A DNA stretch of 64,000 nucleotides from Caulobacter ginsengisoli (GCF_030814835.1 NZ_JAUSVS010000003.1:248001-312000), one strand, 5' to 3'; counted from the first letter of the stretch, positions 24,913-37,121 are shown. Program-made: numbers and translations. The notes: a model not told the origin generated them from the sequence alone.

Positions 24913-26061
24913 CTACCCGGCCTCCCGCCCCCAAGCCCGCACGTCATCGACGAACAGGTCCGGCTCTTCCATGGCCCCGAAATGGCCCCCCGTCGGCATG
25001 TCGGTCCAGCGGGTGATGTTGTAGGCGCGGTCGCACCAGCTGCGGGGCGGAGCGGAGTAGAGGGCCTCGCCGGGGAAGTTGGCGAAGGCGGTGGGGGTTT
25101 CGCAGCGCTGGCCGGGTTGGAGGTTCACACCGCCCTCTTCCAGCAGGGCGCGGTAGTACCAGACCCCGGTCGTGAAGCTGTCGGTCATCACATAGATCAT
25201 GATGTTGGTGAGCAGTTGGTCGGCGCTGTAGACGGCCTCGAACGGCTTGGCCCGCAGGTCGGACCAGTCGTGGAAGCGCTCCAGGATCCAGGCCGCCTGA
25301 CCGACCGGATTGCCGGCCGCCATCCAGGCCAGGGATTGGGGCTTGGAGGCCTGCAGGCGGAAATAGCCGCCCAGCATGTCCATGGCTGCGCCTGTGCGGG
25401 TGATCCAGGCGATCTCCTCGGGGCTCTGCGGCGAGCCGGCGGGGCGCAGGCCGATCATGTTGAGGTGGATGGCCTTGGCGTGGGCGCCGTGGTCGAAGCC
25501 CAGCCAGCTGGTGACCAGGCCGCCCCAATCGCCGCCCTGGGCCAGGTAGGTGTCGTAACCCAGCACATCGACCATCAGGCTGTTGAAGAGCCGCGCCGTG
25601 GCCCGTTGGCCGAAGGGGCGGGCGGGCTTGGACGAAAAGCCGAAGCCGGGCAGGGAGGGGATGACCAGGTCGAAGGCGTCTTCGGCCTTGCCGCCGTGTT
25701 TGCTCGGGAAGGCCAGCTTGTCGATGACGTCCCAGAACTCGTAGTGGCTGCCCGGCCAGCCGTGGGTAAGGATCAGCGGGCGCCTGCCGCCAGCCTCGCC
25801 GACGACGTGCAGGAAGTGGACGTCGAAGTCCTCCACTTTGGCGGTGAACTGCGGATAGCGGTTGAGCTCGGCCACGGCGGCGCGCCAGTCGTAGCCACTG
25901 GCCCAGTGGGCGCAGACCGACTGCAGGTAGTCGGCGTCGCAGCCGTAGTTCCAACCGCCGCCGGGCGGGGCGGGCGGAAACTCATAGGCGCGGACCTTGG
26001 CGAGCACGGCCTCGACCGCCTGTTCGCTCCATTCGACTCTGAAGGGGGTCGGTCCGGCCAT
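24913..26061 (-). CDS. Epoxide hydrolase (EHN-type alpha/beta hydrolase)
   Basis: 382 residues with the N-terminal epoxide-hydrolase lid domain, then the alpha/beta core. Oxyanion motif H100-G-W-P-G, nucleophile D178 in GGDWGG, and catalytic H360 in GGHFGAMEEPD are all present. Opens epoxides to diols; the physiological substrate is unknown. Last in the minus-strand pair behind the TetR regulator, close to a carotenoid-oxygenase operon. Confidence 0.9.
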   Translation of the reverse strand: MAGPTPFRVEWSEQAVEAVLAKVRAYEFPPAPPGGGWNYGCDADYLQSVCAHWASGYDWRAAVAELNRYPQFTAKVEDFDVHFLHVVGEAGGRRPLILTHGWPGSHYEFWDVIDKLAFPSKHGGKAEDAFDLVIPSLPGFGFSSKPARPFGQRATARLFNSLMVDVLGYDTYLAQGGDWGGLVTSWLGFDHGAHAKAIHLNMIGLRPAGSPQSPEEIAWITRTGAAMDMLGGYFRLQASKPQSLAWMAAGNPVGQAAWILERFHDWSDLRAKPFEAVYSADQLLTNIMIYVMTDSFTTGVWYYRALLEEGGVNLQPGQRCETPTAFANFPGEALYSAPPRSWCDRAYNITRWTDMPTGGHFGAMEEPDLFVDDVRAWGREAG

Positions 26062-26109
26062 CTCGCGTCTCCTCGTTGAGGCGACTTGAGCGAGGTGACG
26101 CGGCGGCGG

Positions 26110-26709
26110 TCAAGCGGGACTGAGGCCCTTGACGATGGCGCGGAAGGTGTCGCCCCGCAGCCTGGCCGGATCGATGCCGGGGGAGAGCTTGCCGGCCATC
26201 TGCAGGACCACCGCGCCATGCAGCGCCGCCCACAGCATGTGGGCCACCATCACCGGCTCCCCCTCGATCTGGCCGCTGGCGATCATGCCCTCGGCCTGGC
26301 GGACCAGCATCTGGCGGGCGTTGGTCGCCGCCTCGACCAGTTCGGGATAGTCGGCCTCGTTGGGCTGGGCGAAGTCGAACATCAGGCGGTAGGCGTCGGG
26401 ATTGCCGAGCGCGAAGTCCACGTAGGCGCGGCCCACTTCACGCGATTGCGCGACCGGTTCGGATTCCTTGCCGAAGGCCGCCTTCATCGACTCGGCGAAG
26501 CGGGCAAAGCCGCTGGCCCGGACGGCGGCCAGGATGGCGTCCTTGTCCTTGAAGTAGCGGTAGGGGGTCATGGGGCTGACCCCCAGTTCGGCGGCCAGCT
26601 GGCGCATGGTCACCCCGCCCGGGCCATGCTCGGCGAACAGGTGCTCGGCCGCCGCGCACAGCCGCTCGCGGAAATCTTCGACCTGGGCGGGGGAGAGGAC
26701 GCGGGGCAT
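26110..26709 (-). CDS. TetR/AcrR family regulator
   Basis: 199 residues. The N-terminal helix-turn-helix (about 10-55: LCAAAEHLFAEHGPGGVTMRQLAAELGVSPMTPYRYFKDKD) is textbook TetR; the C-terminal ligand domain resembles the WHG/TetR_C_13 type (YVDFALGNPDAYRLMFDF). It faces the DUF2855 gene across 76 bases holding a palindrome, and lies 48 bases upstream of the epoxide hydrolase. Likely represses both directions (inference). Confidence 0.9.
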   Translation of the reverse strand: MPRVLSPAQVEDFRERLCAAAEHLFAEHGPGGVTMRQLAAELGVSPMTPYRYFKDKDAILAAVRASGFARFAESMKAAFGKESEPVAQSREVGRAYVDFALGNPDAYRLMFDFAQPNEADYPELVEAATNARQMLVRQAEGMIASGQIEGEPVMVAHMLWAALHGAVVLQMAGKLSPGIDPARLRGDTFRAIVKGLSPA

Positions 26710-26758
26710 GATGACCTGAACAATGACGCTTGCGCGCTGGTATAGCTTACCTTATAAA

Positions 26759-26771
26759 TTTACGTCGTAAA
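26759..26771. promoter_or_regulatory. Candidate TetR operator
   Basis: TTTACG-T-CGTAAA is a perfect 13-bp palindrome within an AT-rich stretch (TTATAAATTTACG) of the regulator/DUF2855 divergent gap, 14 bases before ATG 26786. Position and symmetry fit an operator for the adjacent TetR protein. Confidence 0.5.
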
Positions 26772-26785
26772 AAGAAAGGGCGCCG

Positions 26786-27859
26786 ATGACCGCCACCTGG
26801 GACTTCCTGATCGGCAAGGACGACCTGGCCCGCACCGAGCGGCGGGAGGGGCCGGCGCCTGACGCGGTTGCGCTGGAGGCCGGCGAGGCGCTGCTGGAGG
26901 TCGAGCGGTTCGCGCTGACCGCCAACAACATCACCTACGGCGCCATGGGCGAGGCCTTTGGCTACTGGCGGTTCTTCCCTGCTCCGGAAGGCTGGGGCCG
27001 TATCCCGGTCTGGGGCTTCGCCCGGGTGGTGCGCTCCAACGTCCCGGACGTGGCGGTCGGGACGCGGGTGTTCGGCTACCTGCCGATGTCCAGCCATTTC
27101 AAGGCCCAGCTGCGGCGCACCGGCCACGGCCTGGTCGACGCCGCCGCCCACCGCGCCGAGCTGCCGCCGACCTACAACCAGTACAGCGAGGTCCTGGCCG
27201 ACGACGGGCTGGAGGACTACCGCGCGCTGCTGCGGCCGCTGTTCATGACCTCGTTCGTGATCGACGACTGGCTGGCCCGGCAGGACGACCTGGGCGCCGG
27301 CTCGGTGCTGATGTCGAGCGCCTCCAGCAAGACCGCGCTGGGCCTGGCCTGGCTGCTGGCCAGGCGCGGGGTCAAGGTCACGGGCCTGACCTCGGAAGGC
27401 AATCGGGCCTTCCTGGAAGGGCTGGGCTTCTTCGATCAGGTCGCGGTCTATGGCGACATTCCCACCCTCGAGACGCGGCGTCCGGTCGCCTATATCGACT
27501 TCGCCGGCAACCCGGCCGTGGTCCTGGCGGTTCACAGCCGCTTCGGCGACGACCTGGTCCACAGCGCCATTGTCGGCGTCACCCACTGGAAGGCCGGGTC
27601 GGGCGGCGGCGGGGGCGATCTGCCCGGGCCCAAGCCGGTCCTGTTCTTCGCCCCCGACCACATCCGCGCCCGCATCAAGGCCAGCGGTCAGGAAGGCCTC
27701 GACCGCGACTTCACCGCGGCCATGAGCGAATTCGTCAGGGCCAACCCCTGGCTGAAGCTGGAACATCACGCCGGACCGGACGCCCTGGCGGCGATCTACG
27801 CCCAGGTGCTCGAAGGCCGCGCCAGCCCCGACACCGGCCACATCATCACCCTCGCCTAG
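26786..27859 (+). CDS. DUF2855 family protein
   Basis: 357 residues of the DUF2855 family, which looks like a degenerate medium-chain dehydrogenase/reductase: NNITYGAMGEAFGYWRFFP near the N-terminus and a nucleotide-binding-like stretch (SVLMSSASSKTALGLAWLLARRG). No zinc ligands are obvious. Function unknown. AAAGAAAGGG precedes the ATG. It is 9 bases upstream of the carotenoid oxygenase gene, so the two form an operon. Confidence 0.85.
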   Translation: MTATWDFLIGKDDLARTERREGPAPDAVALEAGEALLEVERFALTANNITYGAMGEAFGYWRFFPAPEGWGRIPVWGFARVVRSNVPDVAVGTRVFGYLPMSSHFKAQLRRTGHGLVDAAAHRAELPPTYNQYSEVLADDGLEDYRALLRPLFMTSFVIDDWLARQDDLGAGSVLMSSASSKTALGLAWLLARRGVKVTGLTSEGNRAFLEGLGFFDQVAVYGDIPTLETRRPVAYIDFAGNPAVVLAVHSRFGDDLVHSAIVGVTHWKAGSGGGGGDLPGPKPVLFFAPDHIRARIKASGQEGLDRDFTAAMSEFVRANPWLKLEHHAGPDALAAIYAQVLEGRASPDTGHIITLA

Positions 27860-27868
27860 GAGACTCCC

Positions 27869-29257
27869 ATGGACGGCGACGTTCGCATCAATCCCTACCT
27901 GACGGGCAACTTCGCCCCGGTCCGCAGCGAGGATGACTTCACCTTGCAAGTCACCGGCGAGCTGCCTCGCGAGCTGGCCGGCGCCCTCTATCGCAACGGC
28001 CCCAACCCCCAGTTCGAGCCGCGCGATCCCAACTACCACTGGTTCGGCGGCGACGGGATGATCCACGGCTTCTTCGTGGAGAACGGCGCCGTCCGCTACC
28101 GCAACCGTTGGGTCCGCACGCCCAAATGGGAGCTGGAGCACGCCGCCGGCAAGTCGCTCTACGGCACGTTCGGCAACCCGATGACCACCGACCCCGACGC
28201 CATGGGCAAGGACAGCGGCGTCGCCAACACCAACATCGTCTGGCACGCCGGCCGGTTGCTGGCCCTGGAAGAGGCTCATGCCCCCTTCGAGCTTGACCCC
28301 GTCACGCTGGGGTCCAAGGGCCACGCGGCCTTCGGCGGCAAGGTGACCGCCCATCCCAAGACCGACCCGGTCACCGGTGAGCTGGTGTTCTTCGGCTATG
28401 CCGACGCCGAAATGCCACTGTCGCCGACGGTCAGTTACGGCGTCACGGGCGCCGACGGGATCCTGAAACGTCGCGACAGGTTCGAGGCGCCCTACAGCAG
28501 CATGATTCACGACTTCATGGTCACCAGCGGCCATGTGCTGTTCCCGGTCCTGCCGCTGACCGGCAGCCTGCAGCGGGCGATGAGCGGCCTGCCGCCGTTC
28601 GCCTGGGAGCCCGACAAGGGCGCCTATGTCGGGGTGATGGCCCGGGACGCCAGCGTCGACACGATCCGCTGGTTCTCCACCGACGCCTGCTACGTCTTCC
28701 ACGTCATGAACGCCTGGGAAGACGGTCAGAAGCTCATCGCCGACGTCATGCGCTACGACAGCGCCCCGCTGTTCCCCAATGCCGACGGCTCGCGAGGCCA
28801 CAACGCCGCCGCCTATCTGGTCCGCTGGACCTTCGACCTGGCCGGCGACAGCGATACCATCAAGGAAGAGAAGCTCGACGACCTGGCCGGTGAGTTTCCC
28901 CGCTACGACGAGCGCTATACCTTCCGGGCCAACCGCCACGGCTGGTTCGCCGCCCAGTCGGTCAAGCCCGGCGACTTCCGCTCCAACGCCATCGCCCATA
29001 TCGACCTGAAGACGGGCAGTCGCACCCAGTGGGAGGTCCCGATGGGCGATGCGGTGGGCGAGCCGGTCTTCGCCGAGCGCTCGGCCGACGCGCCGGAGGG
29101 CGACGGCTGGCTGCTCACCGTCGTCCATCGCGGCGCCGAGGATGTCAGCGAGTTGGTGGTGCTCAACGCCCTGGACGTCGCCGCCGGCCCGGTCGCCACG
29201 GCCCGCTTGCCGTGCCGGGTGCCGTTCGGCTTCCACGGCAACTGGGTCGCCGCCTAG
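27869..29257 (+). CDS. Carotenoid oxygenase family (carotenoid/stilbene cleavage) dioxygenase
   Basis: 462 residues, seven-bladed propeller family with non-heme iron held by four histidines, all present: H162 (VTAHPKTD), H214 (MIHDFMVT), H278 (CYVFHVMNAW) and H456 (GFHGNWVAA). The N-terminal YRNGPNPQFEP and HWFGGDGMIHGF are family hallmarks. Cleaves conjugated double bases of apocarotenoids or lignostilbenes; with DUF2855, TetR and epoxide hydrolase neighbours and no carotenoid genes, a stilbene-like substrate is a fair guess. Confidence 0.92.
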   Translation: MDGDVRINPYLTGNFAPVRSEDDFTLQVTGELPRELAGALYRNGPNPQFEPRDPNYHWFGGDGMIHGFFVENGAVRYRNRWVRTPKWELEHAAGKSLYGTFGNPMTTDPDAMGKDSGVANTNIVWHAGRLLALEEAHAPFELDPVTLGSKGHAAFGGKVTAHPKTDPVTGELVFFGYADAEMPLSPTVSYGVTGADGILKRRDRFEAPYSSMIHDFMVTSGHVLFPVLPLTGSLQRAMSGLPPFAWEPDKGAYVGVMARDASVDTIRWFSTDACYVFHVMNAWEDGQKLIADVMRYDSAPLFPNADGSRGHNAAAYLVRWTFDLAGDSDTIKEEKLDDLAGEFPRYDERYTFRANRHGWFAAQSVKPGDFRSNAIAHIDLKTGSRTQWEVPMGDAVGEPVFAERSADAPEGDGWLLTVVHRGAEDVSELVVLNALDVAAGPVATARLPCRVPFGFHGNWVAA

Positions 29258-29282
29258 ACTCCGCCGGGGCCAGGAGGCCGGA

Positions 29283-32054
<2,772 letters not shown>

Positions 32055-32252
32055 GCGGGAGAGGTTCCGGTGAAGCGTTATTGCGCCTGGGTCGCTTCAG
32101 GCCTTCGCCTGCTATGAATATCGGCCCGTTTAGCGCGCGGGAGACTTAAGCAGCGACCCTTGCAGTGTCAACGAGCGCACCGTCGCATGCAGTTGGCGCC
32201 GGACGCTTTTTAAGGATAGGGAGCCAGGGTGGACACAGTCTTTGGAGGGGCC

Positions 32253-33290
32253 ATGACCGGTAGCAAGCAGGGCGGACGCAGGTTCGGCCTTTTGCCGCTC
32301 ATCGCGGTCATCGCCATGAGTCTGGCCGTGGCCGCCTGCGGCCAGAACAAGGGCTCGGAAAAGCCGCCCGAAGCCGGCGACACCGCTGTCGCCCGCGTCG
32401 ACGGCCGCACGGTCTGGGTTTCCGACGTCAAGCGCGAGGCCGTGGCCCAGGGGCTGATCGGCGAGGGCGAGCCGCTGGACCTGCAGTCGGACCTGTTCCG
32501 CCAGGTGCTGCAGGAGGTCATCGACCAGAAGCTGCTGGCCGCCGAGGCCATCAAGCGCAAGCTGGACAAGGACCCGCTGGCCCAGCAGCGGCTGGCGGCG
32601 GCGCGCGAGCGGATATTGTCCGACATGCTGGTCGAGGGCGTGGTCGAGAAGGCCGTGACCCAGAGCGCCATCAACGACCTCTACCAGGAGCAGCTGCGCC
32701 TGGCCCGCAACAGCGACGAGCTGAAGGCCCGCCAGATCGTGGTCGCCACCCAGGCCCAGGGCGAGGAGATCAAGAAGCTGCTGACCGCCGGCGCCAGTTT
32801 CGACGCCCTGGCCATGCAGCGCTCCAGCGACTCGGCCACCCGCTTCAACGGCGGCGACTTCGGCGGCTATTTCACCCTGGACGTCATGCCCGAGCCCTAT
32901 CAGGTGGCCCTGAAGGAGGCCAAGGTCGGCGACCTGATCGGTCCCTTCGCGGTCGACGGCGGCTTCGCCCTGGTGCGGGTCGATGAGAAGCGCCAGGAGG
33001 ATCCCATCACCCTGGACGCCGCCCGGCCGCAGATCGTGCGGTTCCTGACCTACGACAAGGTCCGCGACCTGCTCGAGCGCCTGCGCGCCGGGGCCAAGGT
33101 CGAGACCTTCCTGCCCAAGTCGCCCGAACTGCCGGGCGCCCCGCAGGAGCCGGCCTCGGCCCCGCCCAAGGATGTGCAGGACAAGGTCAACGCCCCGCCC
33201 GCCGCCGCCCCGCCGCCGGTCCCGGCGCCCGTGGCCAAGCCAACCCTGACTCCCGCCAAGCCCGCCCCTGCTCCCGCGAAGAAGAAATGA
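32253..33290 (+). CDS. Parvulin-type peptidyl-prolyl isomerase lipoprotein (SurA/EpsD-like)
   Basis: 345 residues. A lipoprotein signal ends AVAACG (lipobox Cys near residue 30). The SurA-N-like helical part is followed by a rotamase domain (about 160-250: ARQIVVATQAQGEEIKKLL, GGDFGGYF) and a Pro/Ala/Lys-rich tail. It probably helps fold exported proteins at the membrane, in keeping with the neighbouring secA. ATG 32253 follows GGAGGGG; GTG 32229 is a possible earlier start. Overlaps argJ in ATGA. Confidence 0.87.
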   Translation: MTGSKQGGRRFGLLPLIAVIAMSLAVAACGQNKGSEKPPEAGDTAVARVDGRTVWVSDVKREAVAQGLIGEGEPLDLQSDLFRQVLQEVIDQKLLAAEAIKRKLDKDPLAQQRLAAARERILSDMLVEGVVEKAVTQSAINDLYQEQLRLARNSDELKARQIVVATQAQGEEIKKLLTAGASFDALAMQRSSDSATRFNGGDFGGYFTLDVMPEPYQVALKEAKVGDLIGPFAVDGGFALVRVDEKRQEDPITLDAARPQIVRFLTYDKVRDLLERLRAGAKVETFLPKSPELPGAPQEPASAPPKDVQDKVNAPPAAAPPPVPAPVAKPTLTPAKPAPAPAKKK

Positions 33291-34738
33291 GCAAGCGTCC
33301 CCGCATCACCCCGGCCCAGGCGCTGGAAGCCGCCGTCAAGCAGCCCGCCGAGATGGTCGGGCAGGCGGTGGAGCGTGCGCTCGACCCGCTGGCCTCGATG
33401 CTCAAGCGGGCCGCGCTGAAGCGGGCCGAGCGGGACAGCGACCAGTTCAGCGACAAGCCGACCGAGACTCCCAAGGCCAAGTCGCCGGCCCCGGGCAAGC
33501 CGGGCCTCGCCGTCTCGCCGCTGGCCGTGAAGTTCCCCAGGCTGCCACCGATCGCCGGGGTGGAGATCGCCACCGGCCGGGCCGGCTTCTACAAGCATGC
33601 CCGCGAGGATGTCCTCCTGATGCGCTTCGCCGAGGGGACCACGGCGGCGGGGGTCTTCACCCGCCACGGCATCGGCTCGGCGCCGGTCGACTGGTGCAAG
33701 AAGCAGCTGGCCGCCTCCAAGGGTGAAGACATCCGCGCCCTGGTGGTCAACGCCGGTTGCGCCAACAGCTTCACCGGCCGGCCGGGCGCCGACGCCGTCC
33801 GCCGGGTGGCGACGGCGGTGGGCAAGCGCTTCGACTGCCGCCAGCGCGACGTGATGATGGCCTCGACCGGGGTGATCGGGGTGGTGCTGGACGACGGCAA
33901 GATCACCCACCGCCTGCCGGAGCTGGAACACCGGCTGGCCCAGGACGCCTGGCCGGCGGCGGCGGCGGCGATCATGACCACCGACACCTTCCCCAAGGGG
34001 GCGACGGCGGTGGCCGATATCGACGGCCACAAGGTGACGATCAACGGAATTGCCAAGGGCTCGGGGATGATCGCCCCGGACATGGCCACCATGCTGGCCT
34101 TCGTGGCCACCGACGCCACCATCGCCCCGGGCGCCCTGCAGACCCTGGTCAGCCTCTACACCCGCACCACCTTCAACGCCGTGACGGTCGATGGCGACCG
34201 CTCGACCAACGACACCCTTTTGCTGTTCGCCACCGGGGCGGCCGGCGCCCCGCGCATCCACCGCGCCGGCGACAAGCGGCTGGCCGACTTCCGCGAGAAG
34301 CTGGAAGGGGTGCTGCTGGATTTGGCCCTGCAGCTGGTCCGCGACGGCGAGGGGGCCACCAAGTTCGTCAAGATCAACGTCACCGGCGCCGAGAGCCACG
34401 CCTCGGCCCGCAAGATCGCCCGCACCATCGCCGAGAGCCCGCTGGTCAAGACCGCCTTCGCCGGCGAGGACGCCAACTGGGGCCGCATCGTCATGGCCGT
34501 GGGCCGGGCCGACGAGCCGGTGGCCCGCGAGCGAGTGACGGTGAAGTTCGGCAATCTGGTCGCCGCCCACGACGGCATGGTCGCCTCCAACTATTCGGAG
34601 GCCAAGATGAGCGCCTACATGAAGAAGCCGGAGCTGGAGGTCAGCGTCGATGTCGGCGTCGGCCGGGGCTCGGCGACCGTGTGGACCTGCGATCTGACCA
34701 AGCAGTATGTCGCCATCAACGGCGACTACCGCTCCTGA
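33287..34738 (+). CDS. argJ: Bifunctional ornithine acetyltransferase/N-acetylglutamate synthase ArgJ
   Basis: Transfers acetyl between N-acetylornithine and glutamate in arginine synthesis. The conserved core runs from about residue 76 (VSPLAVKFPRLPPIAGV) to the end, with MTTDTFPKGA and the self-cleavage site A267-T268 in DMATML, whose Thr is the nucleophile. An unusual N-terminal extension of about 75 residues (helical, then Lys/Pro-rich) precedes the normal ArgJ start. No in-frame start fits the usual length: the first internal ATG is at residue 38. Overlaps neighbours at both ends (ATGA, TGATG). Confidence 0.95.
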   Translation: MSKRPRITPAQALEAAVKQPAEMVGQAVERALDPLASMLKRAALKRAERDSDQFSDKPTETPKAKSPAPGKPGLAVSPLAVKFPRLPPIAGVEIATGRAGFYKHAREDVLLMRFAEGTTAAGVFTRHGIGSAPVDWCKKQLAASKGEDIRALVVNAGCANSFTGRPGADAVRRVATAVGKRFDCRQRDVMMASTGVIGVVLDDGKITHRLPELEHRLAQDAWPAAAAAIMTTDTFPKGATAVADIDGHKVTINGIAKGSGMIAPDMATMLAFVATDATIAPGALQTLVSLYTRTTFNAVTVDGDRSTNDTLLLFATGAAGAPRIHRAGDKRLADFREKLEGVLLDLALQLVRDGEGATKFVKINVTGAESHASARKIARTIAESPLVKTAFAGEDANWGRIVMAVGRADEPVARERVTVKFGNLVAAHDGMVASNYSEAKMSAYMKKPELEVSVDVGVGRGSATVWTCDLTKQYVAINGDYRS

Positions 34739-36273
34739 TGATCAGGCGCACCGCCGGCGCTCTGATCGCCGGTCTTCTCGCCCTCTGGCCGGGCAGCCAG
34801 GCCAGCGCCCAGACCGGTCCCATCGTGCGCATCGACAGCGGCGTCCTGCGCGGCGTTCCGGGCCCGGGCGTTGTCAGCTTCAAGGGCATCGCTTACGCCG
34901 CCCCTCCGGTCGGGCGTCTGCGCTGGCGCCCGCCCCAGACCGCCAAGGCCTGGAAGGGCGTCAAGGCGGCCGACGCCTTTGGCCCCATCTGCTCGCAGAA
35001 TTACAACCCGCAAGACAACGGCGTGGGCCCGCTGCCCGCCAGCGAAGACTGCCTGACCCTCAATGTCTGGACCCCGGGCCTGGCGGGGCCGCTTAAGCCG
35101 GTGATGGTCTGGATCCACGGCGGCGGCTTCGTCAACGGCTCGGCCAGCGCCCCGCTCTATGACGGCGCCGCCCTGGCCCGGCAGGGGGTGGTGGTGGTCA
35201 CCCTCAACTATCGCCTCGGCTGGCTGGGCTTCTTCGCCCATCCCGCGATCAGCGCCGAACAGCCGGCCGGACCGCTGGCCAACTACGGCCTGATGGACCA
35301 GATCGCCGCCCTGCAATGGGTCCAGCGCAACATCACGGCCTTCGGAGGCGATCCCGACAATGTCACCCTGTTCGGCGAGTCGGCCGGCGGCATGTCGGTC
35401 AACAAGCTGATGACCTCGCCGCCCGCCCGGGGCCTCTTCCACAAGGCCATCGTGCAGTCGGGGCTTGGGCGCGAGTCGGCGCCGCGCCTGAAGGCGACCA
35501 ACCGCGAGGGCTATCCGTCGGCCGAGGCGCAGGGCGAGGCCCTGGCGGCGCGGCTGGGCTATCCCAAGGCCACGGCGGCGCAGCTGCGCGGCATTCCGGT
35601 GGAGAAGATCCTGGCCACGGGCGATCCCTACCGCGTCTCCGGCTGGGGCCCGACCATCGACGGCCAGATCCTCACCGCCGATGTCGACGACGCCTTCCAG
35701 CAGGGACTGGAGATGCCGATTCCCTATCTGGTCGGCTCCAACAGCCTGGAATTCCCGCCGCCCGGAAGCGCCAACGCCGACCGGCAATGGGGGATCGCCA
35801 AGCTGCCGGCCTCCACTCGCGAGGCCATCGCCAAGGCTTATGGCGACGAGGAGGCCCTGCGTCTCAACCTGGTCAGCGACGTGCTCTTCACCGAGCCGGC
35901 CCGGCTGCTGGCAGGGCTGCACGCCGGCCGCGCCCAGACCTGGCTCTACCGCTTCTCGATGGTGTCGCCGGCGGCGCGGGGAATGTTCAGCGGCGCGCCG
36001 CACGCCTCCGAGCGGCAGTATGTCTTCCAGACCCTGGAGGCCTCGACCTGGCCGACCGGCGAGGACGACCGCATGGTCTCGCAGCTGATGAGCGCCTACT
36101 GGGTGGCCTTCGCCAAGACCGGCGATCCCAATGGCGGCGGACGTCTGGCCTGGCCGCTCTATCAGGCGGACGGCGGCCTGTTGCTCGACTTCACCGCCGA
36201 CGGTCCCTGGGTTGGCCCCGCGCCCAACCCCACAAGACTGGACGCCATCGCCCTGGCCAGGGCAGCGCGTTAG
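34738..36273 (+). CDS. Type-B carboxylesterase, secreted
   Basis: 511 residues with a signal peptide (1-24, ending ASA). Type-B esterase landmarks: SFKGIAYAAPPVGRLRW, SEDCLTLNVW, oxyanion HGGG (127-130) and nucleophile S215 in FGESAGG. Hydrolyses carboxylic esters, probably in the periplasm or outside. Coupled to argJ by TGATG though unrelated in function; its stop overlaps that of kdsA on the other strand by 4 bases. Confidence 0.9.
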   Translation: MIRRTAGALIAGLLALWPGSQASAQTGPIVRIDSGVLRGVPGPGVVSFKGIAYAAPPVGRLRWRPPQTAKAWKGVKAADAFGPICSQNYNPQDNGVGPLPASEDCLTLNVWTPGLAGPLKPVMVWIHGGGFVNGSASAPLYDGAALARQGVVVVTLNYRLGWLGFFAHPAISAEQPAGPLANYGLMDQIAALQWVQRNITAFGGDPDNVTLFGESAGGMSVNKLMTSPPARGLFHKAIVQSGLGRESAPRLKATNREGYPSAEAQGEALAARLGYPKATAAQLRGIPVEKILATGDPYRVSGWGPTIDGQILTADVDDAFQQGLEMPIPYLVGSNSLEFPPPGSANADRQWGIAKLPASTREAIAKAYGDEEALRLNLVSDVLFTEPARLLAGLHAGRAQTWLYRFSMVSPAARGMFSGAPHASERQYVFQTLEASTWPTGEDDRMVSQLMSAYWVAFAKTGDPNGGGRLAWPLYQADGGLLLDFTADGPWVGPAPNPTRLDAIALARAAR

Positions 36274-37121
36274 TTCGCCGCCGCGTGGATGCCCTTCAGC
36301 GTCCGCAGCAGGTCCGCCGCCCCATCCAGCGGCAAACAGCTCAGCGGGTCGCACAGCGCCTTGTCCGGGTCGGGGTGGAATTCCAGGAACACCCCGTCCG
36401 CCCCGGCCGCCACCGCCGCCTTGGCGATCACCGAGACGCCGTCGCGGCGCCCACCCGTCGAAGCCCCGCCGGTGCGTGGGTCGGCGCCGGGGAGCTGCAC
36501 CGCGTGGGTGGCGTCGATGGTGACGGGGGCGCCCAGCTTCTTCATTTCGCCGATGCCCAGCATGTCGACGATCAGGTTGTTGTAGCCGAAGCTGTTCCCC
36601 CGCTCGCAGAGGATGGTGAAGTCGCGGGCCCCGGCCGCCTCGGCGATCTTGTCGAGGATGTTCCTGCAGTCCCAGGGGGCCAGGAACTGGCCCTTCTTGA
36701 CGTGTAGCAGGCCGCCGGCGGCATGGGTGGCGCGGGCGGCGGCGACCACCAGGTCGGTCTGGCGGCAGAGGAAGGCGGGGATCTGCACCAGGTCGGCCAC
36801 GGCGGCGACCGGCTCGCATTCCTCCGGCGTGTGAATGTCGGTGGCGATGGGGACATCGACCCTGGACTTCACTTCGGCCAGGATGGCCAGGCCCTTCTCC
36901 AGGCCGGGCCCCCGATAGCTCTTGATCGAGGAGCGGTTGGCCTTGTCGTAGCTCGCCTTGAACACATAGGGCAGGCCTAGGTCGGCGCAGACCGCTTTGA
37001 GGTGACGGGCGGTCGATAGCGCCAGGTCCAGGTCCTCGATGACGTTAAGTCCAGCAATGACGACCAGCGGCTGTTGGTCGCCAATCGAGAGGTTCCAGCG
37101 CTTCAGGGTAAGGACGGTCAT
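36270..37121 (-). CDS. kdsA: 3-deoxy-8-phosphooctulonate synthase KdsA
   Basis: Makes KDO-8-phosphate from PEP and arabinose-5-phosphate for lipopolysaccharide. 283 residues, full length, with FKASYDKANRSS, TDIHTPEE, LCERGNSFGYNNLIVD and the FLEFHPDPDKALCD end. The Asn in AGLNVIED takes the place of the metal-binding Cys, so it is the metal-independent E. coli-like type. ATG 37121 has GGAG at proper spacing. It stands alone, away from other LPS genes. Confidence 0.95.
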   Translation of the reverse strand: MTVLTLKRWNLSIGDQQPLVVIAGLNVIEDLDLALSTARHLKAVCADLGLPYVFKASYDKANRSSIKSYRGPGLEKGLAILAEVKSRVDVPIATDIHTPEECEPVAAVADLVQIPAFLCRQTDLVVAAARATHAAGGLLHVKKGQFLAPWDCRNILDKIAEAAGARDFTILCERGNSFGYNNLIVDMLGIGEMKKLGAPVTIDATHAVQLPGADPRTGGASTGGRRDGVSVIAKAAVAAGADGVFLEFHPDPDKALCDPLSCLPLDGAADLLRTLKGIHAAAN

